Positions 8,680-19,671 of a stretch of DNA of 64,000 bases are shown one piece after another. Under the pieces are notes generated by a model, which was not told the origin of the DNA, did no database searches, and saw only the letters and a program-made list of their open reading frames with translations. Both the position numbers and the translations under genes were made by a program. This DNA is from Pseudomonadota bacterium (lineage in GTDB: Bacteria; Desulfobacterota; Desulfobulbia; Desulfobulbales; Desulfocapsaceae). Positions within the stretch are counted from its first letter, which is position 1, and every line of letters begins with the position of its first letter. The DNA lies in NCBI GenBank assembly GCA_018817385.1, contig JAHIUA010000035.1:248001-312000 (forward strand), read 5' to 3'.

Positions 8680-10103
8680 AGATTCGAAACAGGATTACCC
8701 TGTGGATAACCGGTGCCGGCCTTGTCGCAGGCCTCCTCTTTTCCCTTGTCATTTTTTATGAGTTGGTTGAACAGCCATTTGCATTGCTTGATGCGGAACT
8801 GGACAGTCAAGCCCATACCTTGCTTACAGGGCTCGCTCCTCAGGACGGTAAACGAATCAACCTGCCGGACAACGCCATGCTGGACGCCATTGGCAGCTTA
8901 TACTGGTTCAAGGTCTTTACCCTCCAACATGATCTCCTCTACGCCTCCAGCATGACCCATGTTATCGACTTACCACTCAGGGAAAAAAGCAGCGCCTACA
9001 CTCTCAACGCCCAAATCACCCCCAAGGCAGGCGACCTCAAGCGAGATGACAGCGATCAGATAACCTTGCGAGTCCTCTTTTTGACTCTCCCTTTCGAAGG
9101 CCAAAAGTATCTCATCCAGATTGCCAGGCCCATGGAAAAACTGGATGAAGAAATCAGCGAACTGATCCTTACCATTACTGTTGGACTTGTTTTTTTCACC
9201 CTGGTCCTGATACTGCTTGGATATTTTGTCGCCGGAAAGATATTACAGCCCATTGCAGCAATCAATACCCTGGCCCTACAGATCAGTGCCCAGACCCTGG
9301 ACAAAAGAATTCCCCTGGCAAAGACTGAGGATGAGTTGTATGCCCTGTCCTCGTCCTTAAACCAGATGTTTGACCGCTTACAGTTTTCCTTTCAACACCA
9401 GAAAGAGTTCATCGCCAATGCCTCCCATGAACTAAAAACTCCCATTGCCATGCAGCGCCTCTTTTTTGACGAGGCTATCCAGCGAGATGACCTCCCTGAA
9501 AGTTTTAAAAGAAGGTTGGCAAGCCAGGCTGAGAGCCTTTTTCGCATGAAGCAACTGGTGAAGAATCTTCTTGACCTCTCGGCCCTGGAACAGAATGAAG
9601 TACTGCACTCAGAACCCATTGATCTCAGCAGACTGGCCGCATCGATATTTGCAGAGTTTGAAGAAATTATTCAGGAAGCCACTATCCGCCTGTCCCTGCA
9701 CATAGAAGACAAGGTCCAGTTACTTGCTGACCGGGAGAAAATACAACGCCTCCTGATCAACCTGATTGACAATGCCATCAAATATAACTTCAAGGACAAC
9801 GGTGAAATCCGCTTTTTCCTGAAAATGAAACAAGAGAAGGTGTTGATGGAGATCTACAACAGCAGTCAGGGCATTCCCGCAGAGGAACTGAACTTGGTTT
9901 TCGACCAGTTTTACCGGCTTGAAAAATCACGGGCCATCAGCCTGGGCGGCTCCGGACTGGGCCTGACCATTGTCAAACGGATCATCGAACTGCACCACGG
10001 CACTATTCATATCACGAGCGAAGCTGGCAGCTGGGTCCGAGTTACGATCCTTCTCCCATGTATTCAGCCCTTCCAAAGACAATCAGTAAAACTCGAGGAC
10101 TAG
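8676..10103 (+). CDS. Membrane sensor histidine kinase
   Basis: 475 residues. A first transmembrane helix lies at about 8-28, then a periplasmic sensor region of about 130 residues, a second helix at about 163-186, HAMP at about 188-240, and a HisKA domain with the phospho-acceptor H251 in NASHELKTPIA. The HATPase_c domain carries an N-box (NLIDNAIKYN) and a G-box (GGSGLGLTIVKRI). It phosphorylates the OmpR-type regulator encoded just upstream with a 4-base overlap. The TAG stop touches the left end of the short repeat at 10102. The periplasmic ligand is unknown. Confidence 0.93.
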   Translation: MKIRNRITLWITGAGLVAGLLFSLVIFYELVEQPFALLDAELDSQAHTLLTGLAPQDGKRINLPDNAMLDAIGSLYWFKVFTLQHDLLYASSMTHVIDLPLREKSSAYTLNAQITPKAGDLKRDDSDQITLRVLFLTLPFEGQKYLIQIARPMEKLDEEISELILTITVGLVFFTLVLILLGYFVAGKILQPIAAINTLALQISAQTLDKRIPLAKTEDELYALSSSLNQMFDRLQFSFQHQKEFIANASHELKTPIAMQRLFFDEAIQRDDLPESFKRRLASQAESLFRMKQLVKNLLDLSALEQNEVLHSEPIDLSRLAASIFAEFEEIIQEATIRLSLHIEDKVQLLADREKIQRLLINLIDNAIKYNFKDNGEIRFFLKMKQEKVLMEIYNSSQGIPAEELNLVFDQFYRLEKSRAISLGGSGLGLTIVKRIIELHHGTIHITSEAGSWVRVTILLPCIQPFQRQSVKLED

Positions 10104-10141
10104 GAGCTTGTCGGACTTAGACATAAATCCGACAGACTCCT
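10102..10141. repeat. Short copy of a miniature inverted-repeat element
   Basis: A 40-bp element with near-perfect 14-bp terminal inverted repeats: AGGAGCTTGTCGGA at 10102-10115, and TCCGACAGACTCCT at 10128-10141 (12 of 14 match). Its left part, through GGACTTAGACATAAAT, is nearly identical to the left end of the longer element at 59665-59828. Its right part, AATCCGACAGACTC, matches that element's right end. The short copy looks like the long one with the interior lost between two TAAAT words. It starts at the sensor-kinase stop codon, so it could also act as a transcript-end hairpin. Confidence 0.75.
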
Positions 10142-10371
10142 GGTCATTGAATAATTCATTAGCGCCATTCTCCTCTCCATCCCCAGTGGAGTCCAGAATG
10201 ATCCATATACCAACAACTGCTCAGATCCATGAGAAATGGATGCATTACAATCAGTCTCTGAAAGAGAAACGGAAAGCGGGCAGACATAAGTGATTGGCAT
10301 GAACCGGAACACTTGTTGAAGCAAAACCAGTCAAGGTAGCCAATATGTTTGTCAGCAATCCGTTCAGAAAA

Positions 10372-13300
10372 TTAAACTTCCGGGATCTTCTCTCTATGCG
10401 AAGGCTTTTTGAGCATAAAGTAAAGTACCGGCACCGCCATACGGCTCACCAGCAGAGAGGCAATCTCCCCGAACATCAAAGAAATAGCCAGTCCCTGGAA
10501 GATGGGGTCAGCGAGGATAACCGAGGCCCCGACGACTACGGCCAGGGCTGTGAGGAGCATTGGCCGGAAGCGGACTGCACCGGCCTCAACCACGGCTTCG
10601 GCCAAGGGGAGGCCGTGGCTGATACGCAGCTCAATAAAATCCACCAGGATGATGGAATTTCGCACCACGATGCCAGCTCCAGCCATGAAACCGATCATGG
10701 AGGTGGCCGTAAAAAAGGCACCGAATCCCCAGTGCGCCGGCAGGATTCCGATGAGAGAGAAGGGGATGGCCGCCATGACCACCAAGGGAGTGAAGTAGTC
10801 CTTGAACCAGCCCACCATGAGCATATAGATAAGGATCATGACCACGCAAAAGGCCAGCCCCAGGTCGCGAAAGACCTCCAGGGTGATGTGCCACTCACCG
10901 TCCCACTTGATAGCGGGCTGGGCCGTGGTAAACGGCTGATTGAGATTATAGAGTTCAATCTTGCTGCCGCTTCCGCCAAAATCGGAAGGGACCAACTCGG
11001 CCAGGCGCCTGTTCATATCAAATATGGCATAGACTGGACTTTCCACGGTTCCGGCGACATCACCGGTCACATAAATGACCGGTTTCAAGTTTTTGCGGTA
11101 GATGGCCTGCTCCACTGGTATCTCCTCCACCACCACCAATTCTCGCAGGGGCACCAGAGGCGCCTCCGGATCCATGGAGCAACGGAGGCCGATATTGAGC
11201 AATCCATCGACAGAGGCTCGCAGGGCCCTCGGTAATTGCAAAATAATATTAATTTCTTCCTTGTCACGGGGCTGGTGAAACAGATCAATGGACATGCCCT
11301 GCATTCCCATCTGCACCGCTCGCGTAATTTCCCCAACGGAGATATTATTCAGGCCCGCCTTTTCTTTATCCACTGTCAGGACCAGACGGCTCCGCTCGCT
11401 CTGCCGGTACCAGTCTACATCCACGGCCCCTTCAGTGGCCTCGAAAATGCGCTTCACCTCCCCCGCCAGTTTAACCCGATCCGCGTCACTGGGTCCATAG
11501 ATCTCTGCCACCAGGGTCTGGAGTACCGGTGGCCCCGGCGGAACTTCAGCCACGGCCACAGCCGCTCCGTATTTCTTAGCGATCTCGGCAATGGCAGGAC
11601 GAATGCGTACGGCAATATCATGACTCTGCAGGGAGCGTTCCTGCTTGGGCAGGAGGTTCACCTGAATATCGGCCACCGTAGGTCCCTCACGCATGAAATA
11701 ATGGCGGACCAGACCGTTAAAATTATAGGGAGAGGCGACGCCGGTATAGACCTGATAATTGACCACAGCCGGGTCTGCCTTGACCACCGCTGCCATCTCC
11801 AGAGCCACCCTGTTTGTTTGCTCCAGGGTTGAACCCTCCGGCATATCAAGAATAATCTGGAACTCACTCTTGTTGTCAAAGGGCAGCATCTTCACCTTCA
11901 CCAGCCCCAGATAAAACATGGAGCAGGCCGCAAGGAGCATGGCCATTATGGTGACAAAAAAAACAAAACGGGCCAATCCACTGGCCAGAAGCGGGTCCAT
12001 GATTCGGTGGTAGAGGCGGGTGAAAAAGTCATCGGGGGCATGATCCGCGTCTCCTTCCTCAAGATCGCCAACACACTCCCTGGAACTGCACTTCTTTCTC
12101 AACACCTTCACTGCAGCCCAGGGAGTGACAGTAAAGGCGATGATCAGAGAAAAAATCATGGCAGCAGAGGCACCAATAGGGATGGGACGCATGTATGGAC
12201 CCATGAGTCCGCCGACAAAGGCCATGGGCAGGATCGCAGCAATCACCGCCCAGGTAGCCAGGATAGTCGGATTTCCCACCTCAATCACCGATTCCACAGC
12301 GATCTTGACCAGTGGTTTTTCCTTGTTTCCGGGGAGACGCATGTGGCGGACAATGTTTTCCACTACCACGATGGCATCGTCGACCAGGATACCGATGGAA
12401 AAGATCAGGGCAAAAAGGGTGATGCGATTGAGGGTATAACCATAAAGATAAAAAACAAGAAGGGTAAGGGCCAGGGTGGAGGGGATGGCCAGCATGACCA
12501 CGGCAGATTCCCGCCAGCCGAGAAAAAAGAGGATAAGGATGGCCACGCCAAAGACTGCAATCCCCATATGAAGGAGCAGTTCATTGGATTTTTCGGCTGC
12601 CGTCTCTCCGTAGTTCCGGGTGACGGTAACGGAAATATCGTCAGGAATAAGTCTCCCTTTCAGACTTTCCACCTGTTCCAGAACCTCTTCAACCACACTC
12701 ACGGCATTGGATCCCGGCCGTTTGGCAATGGAAAGGGTAACGGCAGCATCTTCGCCATGCCCTCCTGCCTCACCAAAGAGGACGTAATTGTTCGGTTCCT
12801 CAGGACCATCAAGGACAGTGGCCACCTCATCGAGATAGACAGGTCTGCCGCCATAGACGCCCACCACGACACGGCCCACATCGGCGGCATCGTGGAGAAA
12901 GGTTCCGGTCTGGAGGAGGATTTCCTTATTCATCGCCTCGATCTTGCCACTGAATATCTGACGATTGGCCTGCTGCAGGGCCGGGACCAACTGAGCCACG
13001 GTGAGATTACGAGAGACAAGGAGCAAGGGGTCGAACTGAATACGAACCTGTCTTCTGGTTCCACCAATCAGGGTTGTCTCAGCCACATTATGGATACTCT
13101 TGACCGCATCATCCACCTCGGCAGCGAGACGCCGGAGAATGAAGTGATCGTAATTTTTCCCGTGAAAAGTGAGGGCAAGGATGGGAACATCATCAATGGT
13201 ATGCGGTTTGACCAGGGGTTGGGAAACTCCATGGGGGATGCGATCAAAATTGGTGGCCAGTTTCTGGTTCAGCCTGACGATGGAGGTTTCCAGCTTCTCT

Positions 13301-13626
13301 CCCACATAGAAGCGAACAACGAGTAAACTCTGCCCGGCCATGGAGGTGGAGTAGATATATTCAACCCCGGGAAGTTCGTAGAGGAGTTTTTCCATGGGAA
13401 TGGAGAGCCGATCTTCCACCTCCTTAGGCGTTGCCCCGGGCATGGAGACCATGACATCGATCATGGGTACCTTGATCTGCGGTTCCTCTTCCCGGGGAAG
13501 CATGATGATTGCCATCAGGCCAAGGAGGAGAGAGGCAATAATTCCCACCGGAGTCAACTTCGAATCAATAAAGGCAGCTGCCATTCGTCCGGCAAAACCA
13601 GGATTTTCAAATTCTTTTTTATTCAT
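10372..13626 (-). CDS. RND efflux pump inner-membrane subunit
   Basis: A 1084-residue RND permease, full length for the AcrB/heavy-metal-RND superfamily. The N-terminal helix is followed by the porter segment [16 protein letters not shown] and later a TM4 acidic motif, [16 protein letters not shown], carrying the proton-relay aspartates. The second half repeats this plan ([15 protein letters not shown]). It exports substrates from the periplasm or inner leaflet using proton motive force, with the adaptor and TolC-type proteins encoded upstream on the same strand. Substrate range cannot be told; the IILVDFIEL-type second half argues against a pure metal pump. A 242-base gap separates it from the adaptor gene. 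The start has only a weak GGGAT ribosome site. Confidence 0.93.
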   Translation of the reverse strand: MNKKEFENPGFAGRMAAAFIDSKLTPVGIIASLLLGLMAIIMLPREEEPQIKVPMIDVMVSMPGATPKEVEDRLSIPMEKLLYELPGVEYIYSTSMAGQSLLVVRFYVGEKLETSIVRLNQKLATNFDRIPHGVSQPLVKPHTIDDVPILALTFHGKNYDHFILRRLAAEVDDAVKSIHNVAETTLIGGTRRQVRIQFDPLLLVSRNLTVAQLVPALQQANRQIFSGKIEAMNKEILLQTGTFLHDAADVGRVVVGVYGGRPVYLDEVATVLDGPEEPNNYVLFGEAGGHGEDAAVTLSIAKRPGSNAVSVVEEVLEQVESLKGRLIPDDISVTVTRNYGETAAEKSNELLLHMGIAVFGVAILILFFLGWRESAVVMLAIPSTLALTLLVFYLYGYTLNRITLFALIFSIGILVDDAIVVVENIVRHMRLPGNKEKPLVKIAVESVIEVGNPTILATWAVIAAILPMAFVGGLMGPYMRPIPIGASAAMIFSLIIAFTVTPWAAVKVLRKKCSSRECVGDLEEGDADHAPDDFFTRLYHRIMDPLLASGLARFVFFVTIMAMLLAACSMFYLGLVKVKMLPFDNKSEFQIILDMPEGSTLEQTNRVALEMAAVVKADPAVVNYQVYTGVASPYNFNGLVRHYFMREGPTVADIQVNLLPKQERSLQSHDIAVRIRPAIAEIAKKYGAAVAVAEVPPGPPVLQTLVAEIYGPSDADRVKLAGEVKRIFEATEGAVDVDWYRQSERSRLVLTVDKEKAGLNNISVGEITRAVQMGMQGMSIDLFHQPRDKEEINIILQLPRALRASVDGLLNIGLRCSMDPEAPLVPLRELVVVEEIPVEQAIYRKNLKPVIYVTGDVAGTVESPVYAIFDMNRRLAELVPSDFGGSGSKIELYNLNQPFTTAQPAIKWDGEWHITLEVFRDLGLAFCVVMILIYMLMVGWFKDYFTPLVVMAAIPFSLIGILPAHWGFGAFFTATSMIGFMAGAGIVVRNSIILVDFIELRISHGLPLAEAVVEAGAVRFRPMLLTALAVVVGASVILADPIFQGLAISLMFGEIASLLVSRMAVPVLYFMLKKPSHREKIPEV

Positions 13627-13868
13627 GAGATCCCAGGCGTAAAAGTTAAGCGTCCGCTGTCAGACGTTCAACGGTGAAGATCAGTTAAAAGAGAGTGTTC
13701 TGTATCCATATGGTTTCCCCGCAAGACGTGGAAACAAGAATACGATGATGGGTATTAGTCCGCTAAGAATTCACCAGAGTCTCAGATTCGTTCCCTCTGG
13801 CCTCCAACGCCACAGGTTCCTCCATGGGCCAACCTGAGCAAAAAGAGATGAAGCCTTTGTAGAAACTC

Positions 13869-14909
13869 TTAGTTTGTTTCAATGGTGAGGGGCTGGCCAT
13901 CCTGGAGCTTTTCTGCACCGCGAACAACCACCACCTCTCCTGGATCAAGTCCGGATAGGATCTCCACATTGCCATCATAAACCGCCCCTGTCCGGATCAG
14001 ACGCAAGCGGGCAATATTTTCTTCAACCACAAAAACAAGATCCATCTGCCCCCTGCTAATAACGGCAGGCTGAGGAACAACAAGGGTCATTTCAGCGGAA
14101 CTTTCAAGGGTGACCCTGGCAAATTGTCCGACCCTGAGGTCAGGCCCCACCGGAATTTTGATCTTCACCGGGGCAGTACGGGACATGGGATCAGCAGCAG
14201 GTGCCATCTCAACCACCTCACCCAGCAATGTAAGGCCCGCTGCCGGGATATGAACCGGCAGGCTGTCGCCAATGGTAACCTTGAGGATCAAGGCCTCTGG
14301 TACCTGTGCCAGAACCTGCAACGCGTCACTGTTTTCAATCTCCAGCAGGCTCACTCCCGGAGATGCGAGATCGCCGACATTGGCCATCTTCCTCGTAACA
14401 GTCCCGGAAAAAGGAGCAGTAATCAGGGTGTAATCCAGCATTGTTTTGACCTCTGTATAAGCTGCCTCGGCAATACGCGTGACATCCTGCAAGGACTTGA
14501 CGGTTTCCCTGGTGGATGCCCCTTCTTTCTGCAGTTTATTTTCACGAGCCAGGTTGCGGCGGGCTTGAGCCAGTTGGGCCTCGGCCTGTAAGACCTTTGC
14601 TGAAATCTCATCGGCACTAATCTTGACCAATAAATCTCCACTTTCCACCTCAGAACCAAGAACTAACGGCAGTTCAACGATCTGCCCTGAAATTCTCGCA
14701 GAAAGAGAGGCCTTCTGGACGGCCTCAACAGTCCCTACCACTTCAACCCGAGAGCGGCCAACCTCCTTATGAACCTCTCCGACAGTCACCGCCAGCGAAG
14801 GCAATGGCAGGACCTCAGCCTCTGTCTTTTCATCCTGACCTTTGCAACCGGGAATGACTGCAATTCCACTGAGAAGTATGACTCCTGCCATCAATGCGCT
14901 CCAGTTCAT
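13869..14909 (-). CDS. RND periplasmic adaptor (membrane fusion) lipoprotein
   Basis: I place the start at the ATG at 14907-14909, which overlaps the TGA of the upstream TolC-type gene and has a GGAG site; this gives 346 residues. The N-terminus has a hydrophobic segment ending VIPGC, consistent with a lipoprotein. It is followed by the usual adaptor layout: a barrel-sandwich start (VEVVGTVEAVQKASLSARISG), a helical hairpin (AEAQLAQARRNLARENKLQKEG), a return strand (TLITAPFSGTVTRK) and beta-barrel and membrane-proximal domains. It bridges the RND pump and the outer-membrane channel. It is cotranscribed with the channel gene; the pump gene is 242 bases downstream. Confidence 0.9.
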   Translation of the reverse strand: MNWSALMAGVILLSGIAVIPGCKGQDEKTEAEVLPLPSLAVTVGEVHKEVGRSRVEVVGTVEAVQKASLSARISGQIVELPLVLGSEVESGDLLVKISADEISAKVLQAEAQLAQARRNLARENKLQKEGASTRETVKSLQDVTRIAEAAYTEVKTMLDYTLITAPFSGTVTRKMANVGDLASPGVSLLEIENSDALQVLAQVPEALILKVTIGDSLPVHIPAAGLTLLGEVVEMAPAADPMSRTAPVKIKIPVGPDLRVGQFARVTLESSAEMTLVVPQPAVISRGQMDLVFVVEENIARLRLIRTGAVYDGNVEILSGLDPGEVVVVRGAEKLQDGQPLTIETN

Positions 14910-16270
14910 CACCTGTTCTCCTCTTCCCCTGTCATACACTCCTCAAACTGCGGTACCCCCATGGCCCGTCGCAGATCCGCTATGGCCACCTTGATGCTCG
15001 CCTTGGCCACACTCTCGCTCACCAATGCATCTGTGAGACGCATCTCAACATCAATGAGATCGGAGGAAAGAATCACCCCCTCCTTAAAACGACTTCGACT
15101 CAGACGCGCACTCTCTTCCGCCTGCTCCACCATCTTTTCAGTCACATAAAAACGCTGCTCTGCCTGGTGGTAACTGAGGTCTGCCTGCTTTATCTCCAGA
15201 TCCATAGCCAGCTCAGCCTTTTTCCGCTGCGCCCGGACCATGGACAATTCCGCCATGGCCTTGGCCACATCAGCAGAGGTCTTGTTCCCCTCGAAAAGGC
15301 GATAGTTGACCTTCACTCCAGCCATCCAGGAGTCACCTTCTCCCTCCAGGACGTACCCCTTGTCATACTGGTAGGAGGCAAAACCATCGACCGTTGGCAA
15401 ATCCCCCCCCCTTGCCGCCCTCAACATCGCCGTTGCAGCCTCCTCTGCCGAGGCCAGACTTTTGAGCTCTGGACGTTTGGCATAGGATCGATCCTGGGGC
15501 AGTCGCTGTTCACATTCCTGGGAAGTATCAATCTCCACCGTTCCCTCCTCCAGGCCCAGGAGGTTGAGGAAGATCCTTCGTGAAAGTTCCAGACCATGTT
15601 CGGCGAGAATAAGGTTCTCCCTGGCCTTTGATTCCAAAACCTCCAGGTTGAGCAGATCTGTCTTGAGCAGATCACCAGCCCTGTAACGTGCCCAGGCTAC
15701 GGCAAGCGAGGCCTGGATGGCCTTTAAGGAACCCCTGCGGGCCTCAAGCATCTCCCCGGCCTGAACCATGGACTGAAAACTACGCACCACCTCGAAGGCA
15801 AGCCGGGAGTACACCACATCAAGGTCCATGCGTGACCCCTCTACCGTGGCGTTTGCCGCCTCAACAGCAGCCCTGTCCCGACCTCCATTGTAAAGACGAT
15901 ATTCAATACCAGCGCGCAAATTCAGATCATCGGTACGACCCGGATCATTAAAATCCATGGATGAGATGAAAGTGCCCTGGTTAAGAATATTACCAAAAGA
16001 GTACATGGGGTTGTTCGTCTGGCCGTAGAGGGCAGAGAGGTCAATATGGGGATAATATCCAACCCTGGCCTGGTCCACTGCAGCCTGGGCCATCTCCATC
16101 CGCTGCAAGGCAATGCGACTGTCAGGACTGTTTGCCAGGGAAAAAACGACACTGTTCCTGGCAGTCCATCTCTCTGGAACCTCCTGGGCAGGAGAATACC
16201 CTGCCAAAATCACAGGACTCAATAAACTCAGGAGCAAGAGAGCCGTGGTTCTCATTTTGATCATAATCAC
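14909..16270 (-). CDS. TolC-family outer membrane efflux protein
   Basis: 453 residues. A signal peptide (MRTTALLLLSLLSPVILAGYSPA) supports a start at either of two close ATGs, 16270 or 16255. Two repeated OEP domains follow, with long alpha-helical hairpins rich in Ala, Glu and Arg and the typical beta-strand return (RAGIEYRLYNGG and MAGVKVNYRLFEGNKT). It is the outer-membrane exit duct of the tripartite pump. It is the first gene of the minus-strand operon and overlaps the adaptor gene by an ATGA. Confidence 0.93.
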   Translation of the reverse strand: MIMIKMRTTALLLLSLLSPVILAGYSPAQEVPERWTARNSVVFSLANSPDSRIALQRMEMAQAAVDQARVGYYPHIDLSALYGQTNNPMYSFGNILNQGTFISSMDFNDPGRTDDLNLRAGIEYRLYNGGRDRAAVEAANATVEGSRMDLDVVYSRLAFEVVRSFQSMVQAGEMLEARRGSLKAIQASLAVAWARYRAGDLLKTDLLNLEVLESKARENLILAEHGLELSRRIFLNLLGLEEGTVEIDTSQECEQRLPQDRSYAKRPELKSLASAEEAATAMLRAARGGDLPTVDGFASYQYDKGYVLEGEGDSWMAGVKVNYRLFEGNKTSADVAKAMAELSMVRAQRKKAELAMDLEIKQADLSYHQAEQRFYVTEKMVEQAEESARLSRSRFKEGVILSSDLIDVEMRLTDALVSESVAKASIKVAIADLRRAMGVPQFEECMTGEEENR

Positions 16271-16754
16271 ACTCTGTTAATAAGCAGTAAACTTGGATCG
16301 ACCACACCCAGATATTTGTCTGAGAATGGAATTTTTAAAAAAATAAGGCTCTCGATAAATTGAACCTTAGACATCTGTTTGATATTCCGCAAATTAAATT
16401 GGGAAAACGACGAAGAGTTAAGCAAAAAGAGCCAGTTATGGACATGCCCTCATGGGACCACTATATATTGGCCCCCGCACCAGACCACCACACTAGGAAT
16501 TTAAGCAAATGCTTTATCTTACATTATATCACATTTCAACACAAGGAACAAAAAAAAAGACTGTTGGCGACACGACAAAAACCGGGAACAACAGGGACTT
16601 GTCTTTTTCTTCACTTGAGAAATACTATCCGCAAGAAATGTAAACAACCGACAAGGATTGGAGGGAAGAGAAGAATGAATGCCAGGAAAGGAGGAAAACT
16701 ATCCTGAATGTATCATGCACAGCCAGAAACAATGGGGACCGAGCTCGGCGCCGA
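16271..16754. other. Gene-free stretch between the efflux operon and the DUF2721 gene
   Basis: 484 bases. It should hold the efflux-operon promoter near its left end and the 3' end of the DUF2721 transcript at the right. A plus-strand open frame (16360-16707) has low-complexity basic composition and no family resemblance, so I do not call it. No convincing hairpin or repeat was found. Confidence 0.35.
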
Positions 16755-17171
16755 TCAGGTCTTCTTTTTTCCTTTGCGGCGCTTGGCCTCCATGTGACCC
16801 AACTCCAGATTCAAGGCCTCCATGGAGAGGAAGATCTCTTGCAAAGAGATGCTCAGCGAGGCAAGGAGAAGAAAGAGGCTGGCGGCAAAGGTAAGCTGAC
16901 CCAGAAGGTTCCAGCCGGCAAAGAGGACCAGGATACAGAAGACGCAGAGAAAGAGGCCAGCCACTCCGCAGGCCTGCATATTACGAATCAGGACGGCCCG
17001 GTGACGAAGGCTGGCGATCTGAGCGAGTACGACTTCATCCGGCTGGTCATGATAGCGGTCATGCAGATTGCGAATCCTGGAACCAATAGCAAGAAAGCGA
17101 TTGGTGTAGGCCACTAAAAGGAAGGTAACAGCCGGAAAGAGAAGGGCCGGGGTTGTGATCGTAATTTCCAT
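16755..17171 (-). CDS. DUF2721 family membrane protein
   Basis: 138 residues. An N-terminal helix (TPALLFPAVTFLLVAYTNRF) is followed by a conserved polar stretch (GSRIRNLHDRY), then two adjacent helices at about residues 68-110 and a basic tail rich in Lys/Arg. This matches the DUF2721 family of small inner-membrane proteins, which has no known function. It lies 65 bases downstream of the amino-acid ABC ATPase gene on the same strand and may be read through from it. Confidence 0.75.
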   Translation of the reverse strand: MEITITTPALLFPAVTFLLVAYTNRFLAIGSRIRNLHDRYHDQPDEVVLAQIASLRHRAVLIRNMQACGVAGLFLCVFCILVLFAGWNLLGQLTFAASLFLLLASLSISLQEIFLSMEALNLELGHMEAKRRKGKKKT

Positions 17172-17236
17172 CGCGTTCTTTATAGTCGTTACAAAAGGGA
17201 TATTGAGGTTTTTTTCTCACTCGAAACAGGATGAGG

Positions 17237-17977
17237 TTAGAGGATCTGCTCCAAAAACCTTCGACTGCGTTCATGCACCGGGTGGTCGAAAAAACGGTTC
17301 GGAGGAGCAATCTCCAAAATCTTTCCTTCGTCCATGAAGACCACGCTATCGGCCACCTCCCTGGCAAATCCCATCTCATGGGTGACCACCACCATGGTCA
17401 TCCCCTCCCGGGCAAGGGTCACCATGACATCCAGAACCTCACCAATCATCTCCGGATCCAGGGCAGAGGTGGGTTCGTCAAAAAGCATGATCTTTGGATT
17501 CATAGCCAGGGCACGGGCAATGGCCACCCGCTGTTGCTGCCCTCCAGAGAGCTGCACCGGGTAACTTTCTGCCTTATCGACCATCCCCACCTTTTCCAAG
17601 AGCTTCATGGCATGGTGTTCGGCCTGGTCACGAGGCTCTTTTTTCAGCTTGATCGGGGCCAGAGTCAGGTTGTCGAGAACACTCTTGTGACGGAAGAGAT
17701 TAAAACTCTGAAAGACCATGCCAACCTCTGCCCGAATACGGTTGATATCACTGCCTGGATCATTGACGTCTTGACCATCAACTATAATGGAGCCGGAACT
17801 GATGGTCTCCAGGCGATTGATGGTTCGCAACAGAGTCGACTTGCCAGAGCCGGATGGGCCAAGAACGACCACCTTCTGTCCTGCATTAACGGTCAACGAG
17901 ACGTCATCCAGGGCCTTGAAAGTACCGAAGAATTTATGTACCTTTTGAATCGAAATAATGGGATTATCGGCGTTCAT
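17237..17977 (-). CDS. glnQ: Polar amino-acid ABC transporter ATP-binding protein
   Basis: About 246 residues from the ATG at 17977; an earlier in-frame start at 18001 gives 254. Walker A is GPSGSGKST, the signature motif is [16 protein letters not shown], and Walker B with the catalytic Glu is [14 protein letters not shown], followed by the H-loop [10 protein letters not shown]. This is the GlnQ/HisP class that energises uptake of polar amino acids. The coding region overlaps the permease gene end. Neither start has a convincing Shine-Dalgarno, which suggests translational coupling. The exact substrate is unknown. Confidence 0.9.
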   Translation of the reverse strand: MNADNPIISIQKVHKFFGTFKALDDVSLTVNAGQKVVVLGPSGSGKSTLLRTINRLETISSGSIIVDGQDVNDPGSDINRIRAEVGMVFQSFNLFRHKSVLDNLTLAPIKLKKEPRDQAEHHAMKLLEKVGMVDKAESYPVQLSGGQQQRVAIARALAMNPKIMLFDEPTSALDPEMIGEVLDVMVTLAREGMTMVVVTHEMGFAREVADSVVFMDEGKILEIAPPNRFFDHPVHERSRRFLEQIL

Positions 17978-18749
17978 AATGGTTGAGTCGGTGTTCCACA
18001 TTACTGAGGATTTTGGAGAGAATAAGAGTGATGACCAGATAAATCAGGGCAATCATGGTATAGGTCTCGAAATAAAGAAAGGACTCCGAGGCAAACTCGC
18101 GCCCCCGGCGGAGAATATCAGAAACAGCCAGAATAGAAACCAGAGAGGTGTCCTTGAGCAGAGCAATGAACTCGTTGCCTACGGGTGGGAGGATTGTACG
18201 CCATGCCTGAGGCAGAACGACATAACGCATGGTCTGCGAACGATTGAATCCCAGCGACAAGGAGGCCTCTGTCTGCCCAGTGTCAATGGAGAGGATGCCG
18301 GCCCGGAAGACCTCACCCATGTAGGCACCGTAACAAAACCCCATGGCGACAATGGCCGCAACCATATCAGGCACCCGAACCAGATGCCCCAAGGCGAAAT
18401 AGATATAAAAAAGCTGAACCAGGAGCGGAATTCCCCGAACCACCTCAATATAGGTAGAAGCGGCCAGGTTAAAAAAAGTGTTTTTAGAGATACGGCCAAG
18501 TCCGGCAATGAGACCAAGGACCAGAGCCAGGGCAATGGAGGCAAAAGTTACCTGAAAGGTCACCACAATGCCATCCGGGAGAAACTTGATAATATCCAGA
18601 TAAGGATCCGGCCTGAAAACCACAAGGTAGGCAATAATAGCAAGGGTCCCAAAAAAAGAAATCCGCCAGGCAGTAAATAAGCCCTCGTCTCGAGGGTCGG
18701 GTATAGCAGCCCCGTCGCCCACCTCAATTACTACAGGTTTATCTCTCAT
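17964..18749 (-). CDS. glnP: Polar amino-acid ABC transporter permease
   Basis: A 261-residue HEQRo/His-Glu-Gln-type permease. It has an N-terminal cytoplasmic extension and helix (about 28-46), then the binding-protein-dependent transport domain. The EAA loop reads [41 protein letters not shown] is the conserved family segment. It pairs with the ATPase downstream and the solute-binding protein upstream (18937-19671). A terminator-like hairpin separates it from the binding-protein gene, which would lower permease expression relative to the binding protein. Confidence 0.92.
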   Translation of the reverse strand: MRDKPVVIEVGDGAAIPDPRDEGLFTAWRISFFGTLAIIAYLVVFRPDPYLDIIKFLPDGIVVTFQVTFASIALALVLGLIAGLGRISKNTFFNLAASTYIEVVRGIPLLVQLFYIYFALGHLVRVPDMVAAIVAMGFCYGAYMGEVFRAGILSIDTGQTEASLSLGFNRSQTMRYVVLPQAWRTILPPVGNEFIALLKDTSLVSILAVSDILRRGREFASESFLYFETYTMIALIYLVITLILSKILSNVEHRLNHYERR

Positions 18750-18881
18750 ATCAAGTAGGTGCTAAAATTTTAAAAGAGTTCGGAGTGGAATCATTCACCG
18801 GTGTTTCGGAGACTAACACTCCCCTGGCCTCCAAGCAGACCAATGGGGGGTGCTGCTGAATGCTTACCTGAAAACAAAAAT

Positions 18882-18912
18882 CCGGGTGGCTTCAGCAGGA
18901 AGCGTCACCCGG
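18882..18912 (-). terminator. Intra-operon terminator after the binding-protein gene
   Basis: On the minus strand the stem CCGGGTG/CACCCGG extends by GCTTC/GAAGC with a 2-nt bulge, and ATTTTTGTTTT follows directly. It lies 25 bases beyond the stop of the binding-protein gene and 130 bases before the permease start. It probably makes partial termination, so binding protein exceeds permease and ATPase. Confidence 0.75.
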
Positions 18913-18936
18913 ATAAAAATGTGGCTTAGACCTCTG

Positions 18937-19671
18937 TTACTGACCGATCCATTTGTGCTGCATTTCCTGAACATAATCAGTCTTGCTGACAGACTCAATA
19001 CCCTTGTTTAACAGATCCAGCACCTCTGTATTTCCTTTGTTTACCGCAATGCCATAATATTCCACCTCACCCGTCTCAATAATAGTTGCGATCTTGAGGG
19101 TCTCCTTATACTGGTCCATGGCGTAGTTGGCAGCAACCGGATCATCACAGACAACAGCGGCAATACGACCCACGCTGAGGTCTTCCATGGCCAAACCTAC
19201 TTCATCATAAGACTTGGCCTCAACCCCTTCGGCTCCCTTGATAGCAAAGTATCCGGTGGTACCGATCTGTCCTCCCACCTTCTCCCCTTTCAAATCAGCA
19301 AGACTCTTAACAGGAGAGTCCTTGGCCACGATCAAAGCCTGACGCACCTTGAAGTAAGGTATGGAAAAATCCATGACCTTCTGACGCGCCTCGGTAATGG
19401 AAACAGAGGAACAGACAGCATCGTACTTGCCAGAGGCAAGTCCTGCAAAAATTCCATCCCAGGCAACATTCTTAAATACCGGGGTAAAACCGGCAGCTTT
19501 GGCTGCAGCCGTCATGTAATCGATAGAGTAACCGACAACCTGCTTATCGCTGTTAACAAATTCCATGGGCGGCCAAGTTGCATCTACGGCAAAGACAATT
19601 GTTTTCTCTGCCATGGCAGAACTGCTTACACAAAGCAACATTGCCAGAGTCAATACGATTTTTTTAAACAT
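18937..19671 (-). CDS. Polar amino-acid ABC transporter periplasmic binding protein
   Basis: 244 residues with a clear signal peptide cut after MLLCVSSSAMA. The mature protein is a SBP_bac_3 fold: ATWPPMEFVN near the N-terminus, then VAWDGIFAGLASGKYDAV, SSVSITEARQKVMDFSIPYF and VGGQIGTTGYF. It captures an amino acid, probably Glu, Gln, Arg or similar, and delivers it to the GlnPQ-type permease encoded downstream. It is the first gene of the minus-strand transporter operon. Confidence 0.93.
   Translation of the reverse strand: MFKKIVLTLAMLLCVSSSAMAEKTIVFAVDATWPPMEFVNSDKQVVGYSIDYMTAAAKAAGFTPVFKNVAWDGIFAGLASGKYDAVCSSVSITEARQKVMDFSIPYFKVRQALIVAKDSPVKSLADLKGEKVGGQIGTTGYFAIKGAEGVEAKSYDEVGLAMEDLSVGRIAAVVCDDPVAANYAMDQYKETLKIATIIETGEVEYYGIAVNKGNTEVLDLLNKGIESVSKTDYVQEMQHKWIGQ

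Noticed and set aside
10345-11235. 296-codon plus-strand frame rich in His/Gly/Asp
   Set aside because: Antisense shadow of the RND C-terminal half; no ribosome site.
12007-13326. 439-codon open frame antisense to the RND pump gene
   Set aside because: Its composition is a shadow of the GC-rich RND gene; it has no family features, and the RND frame is full length and intact.
16360-16707. 115-codon plus frame in the gap left of the DUF2721 gene
   Set aside because: Basic, low-complexity, no ribosome site, no family likeness.
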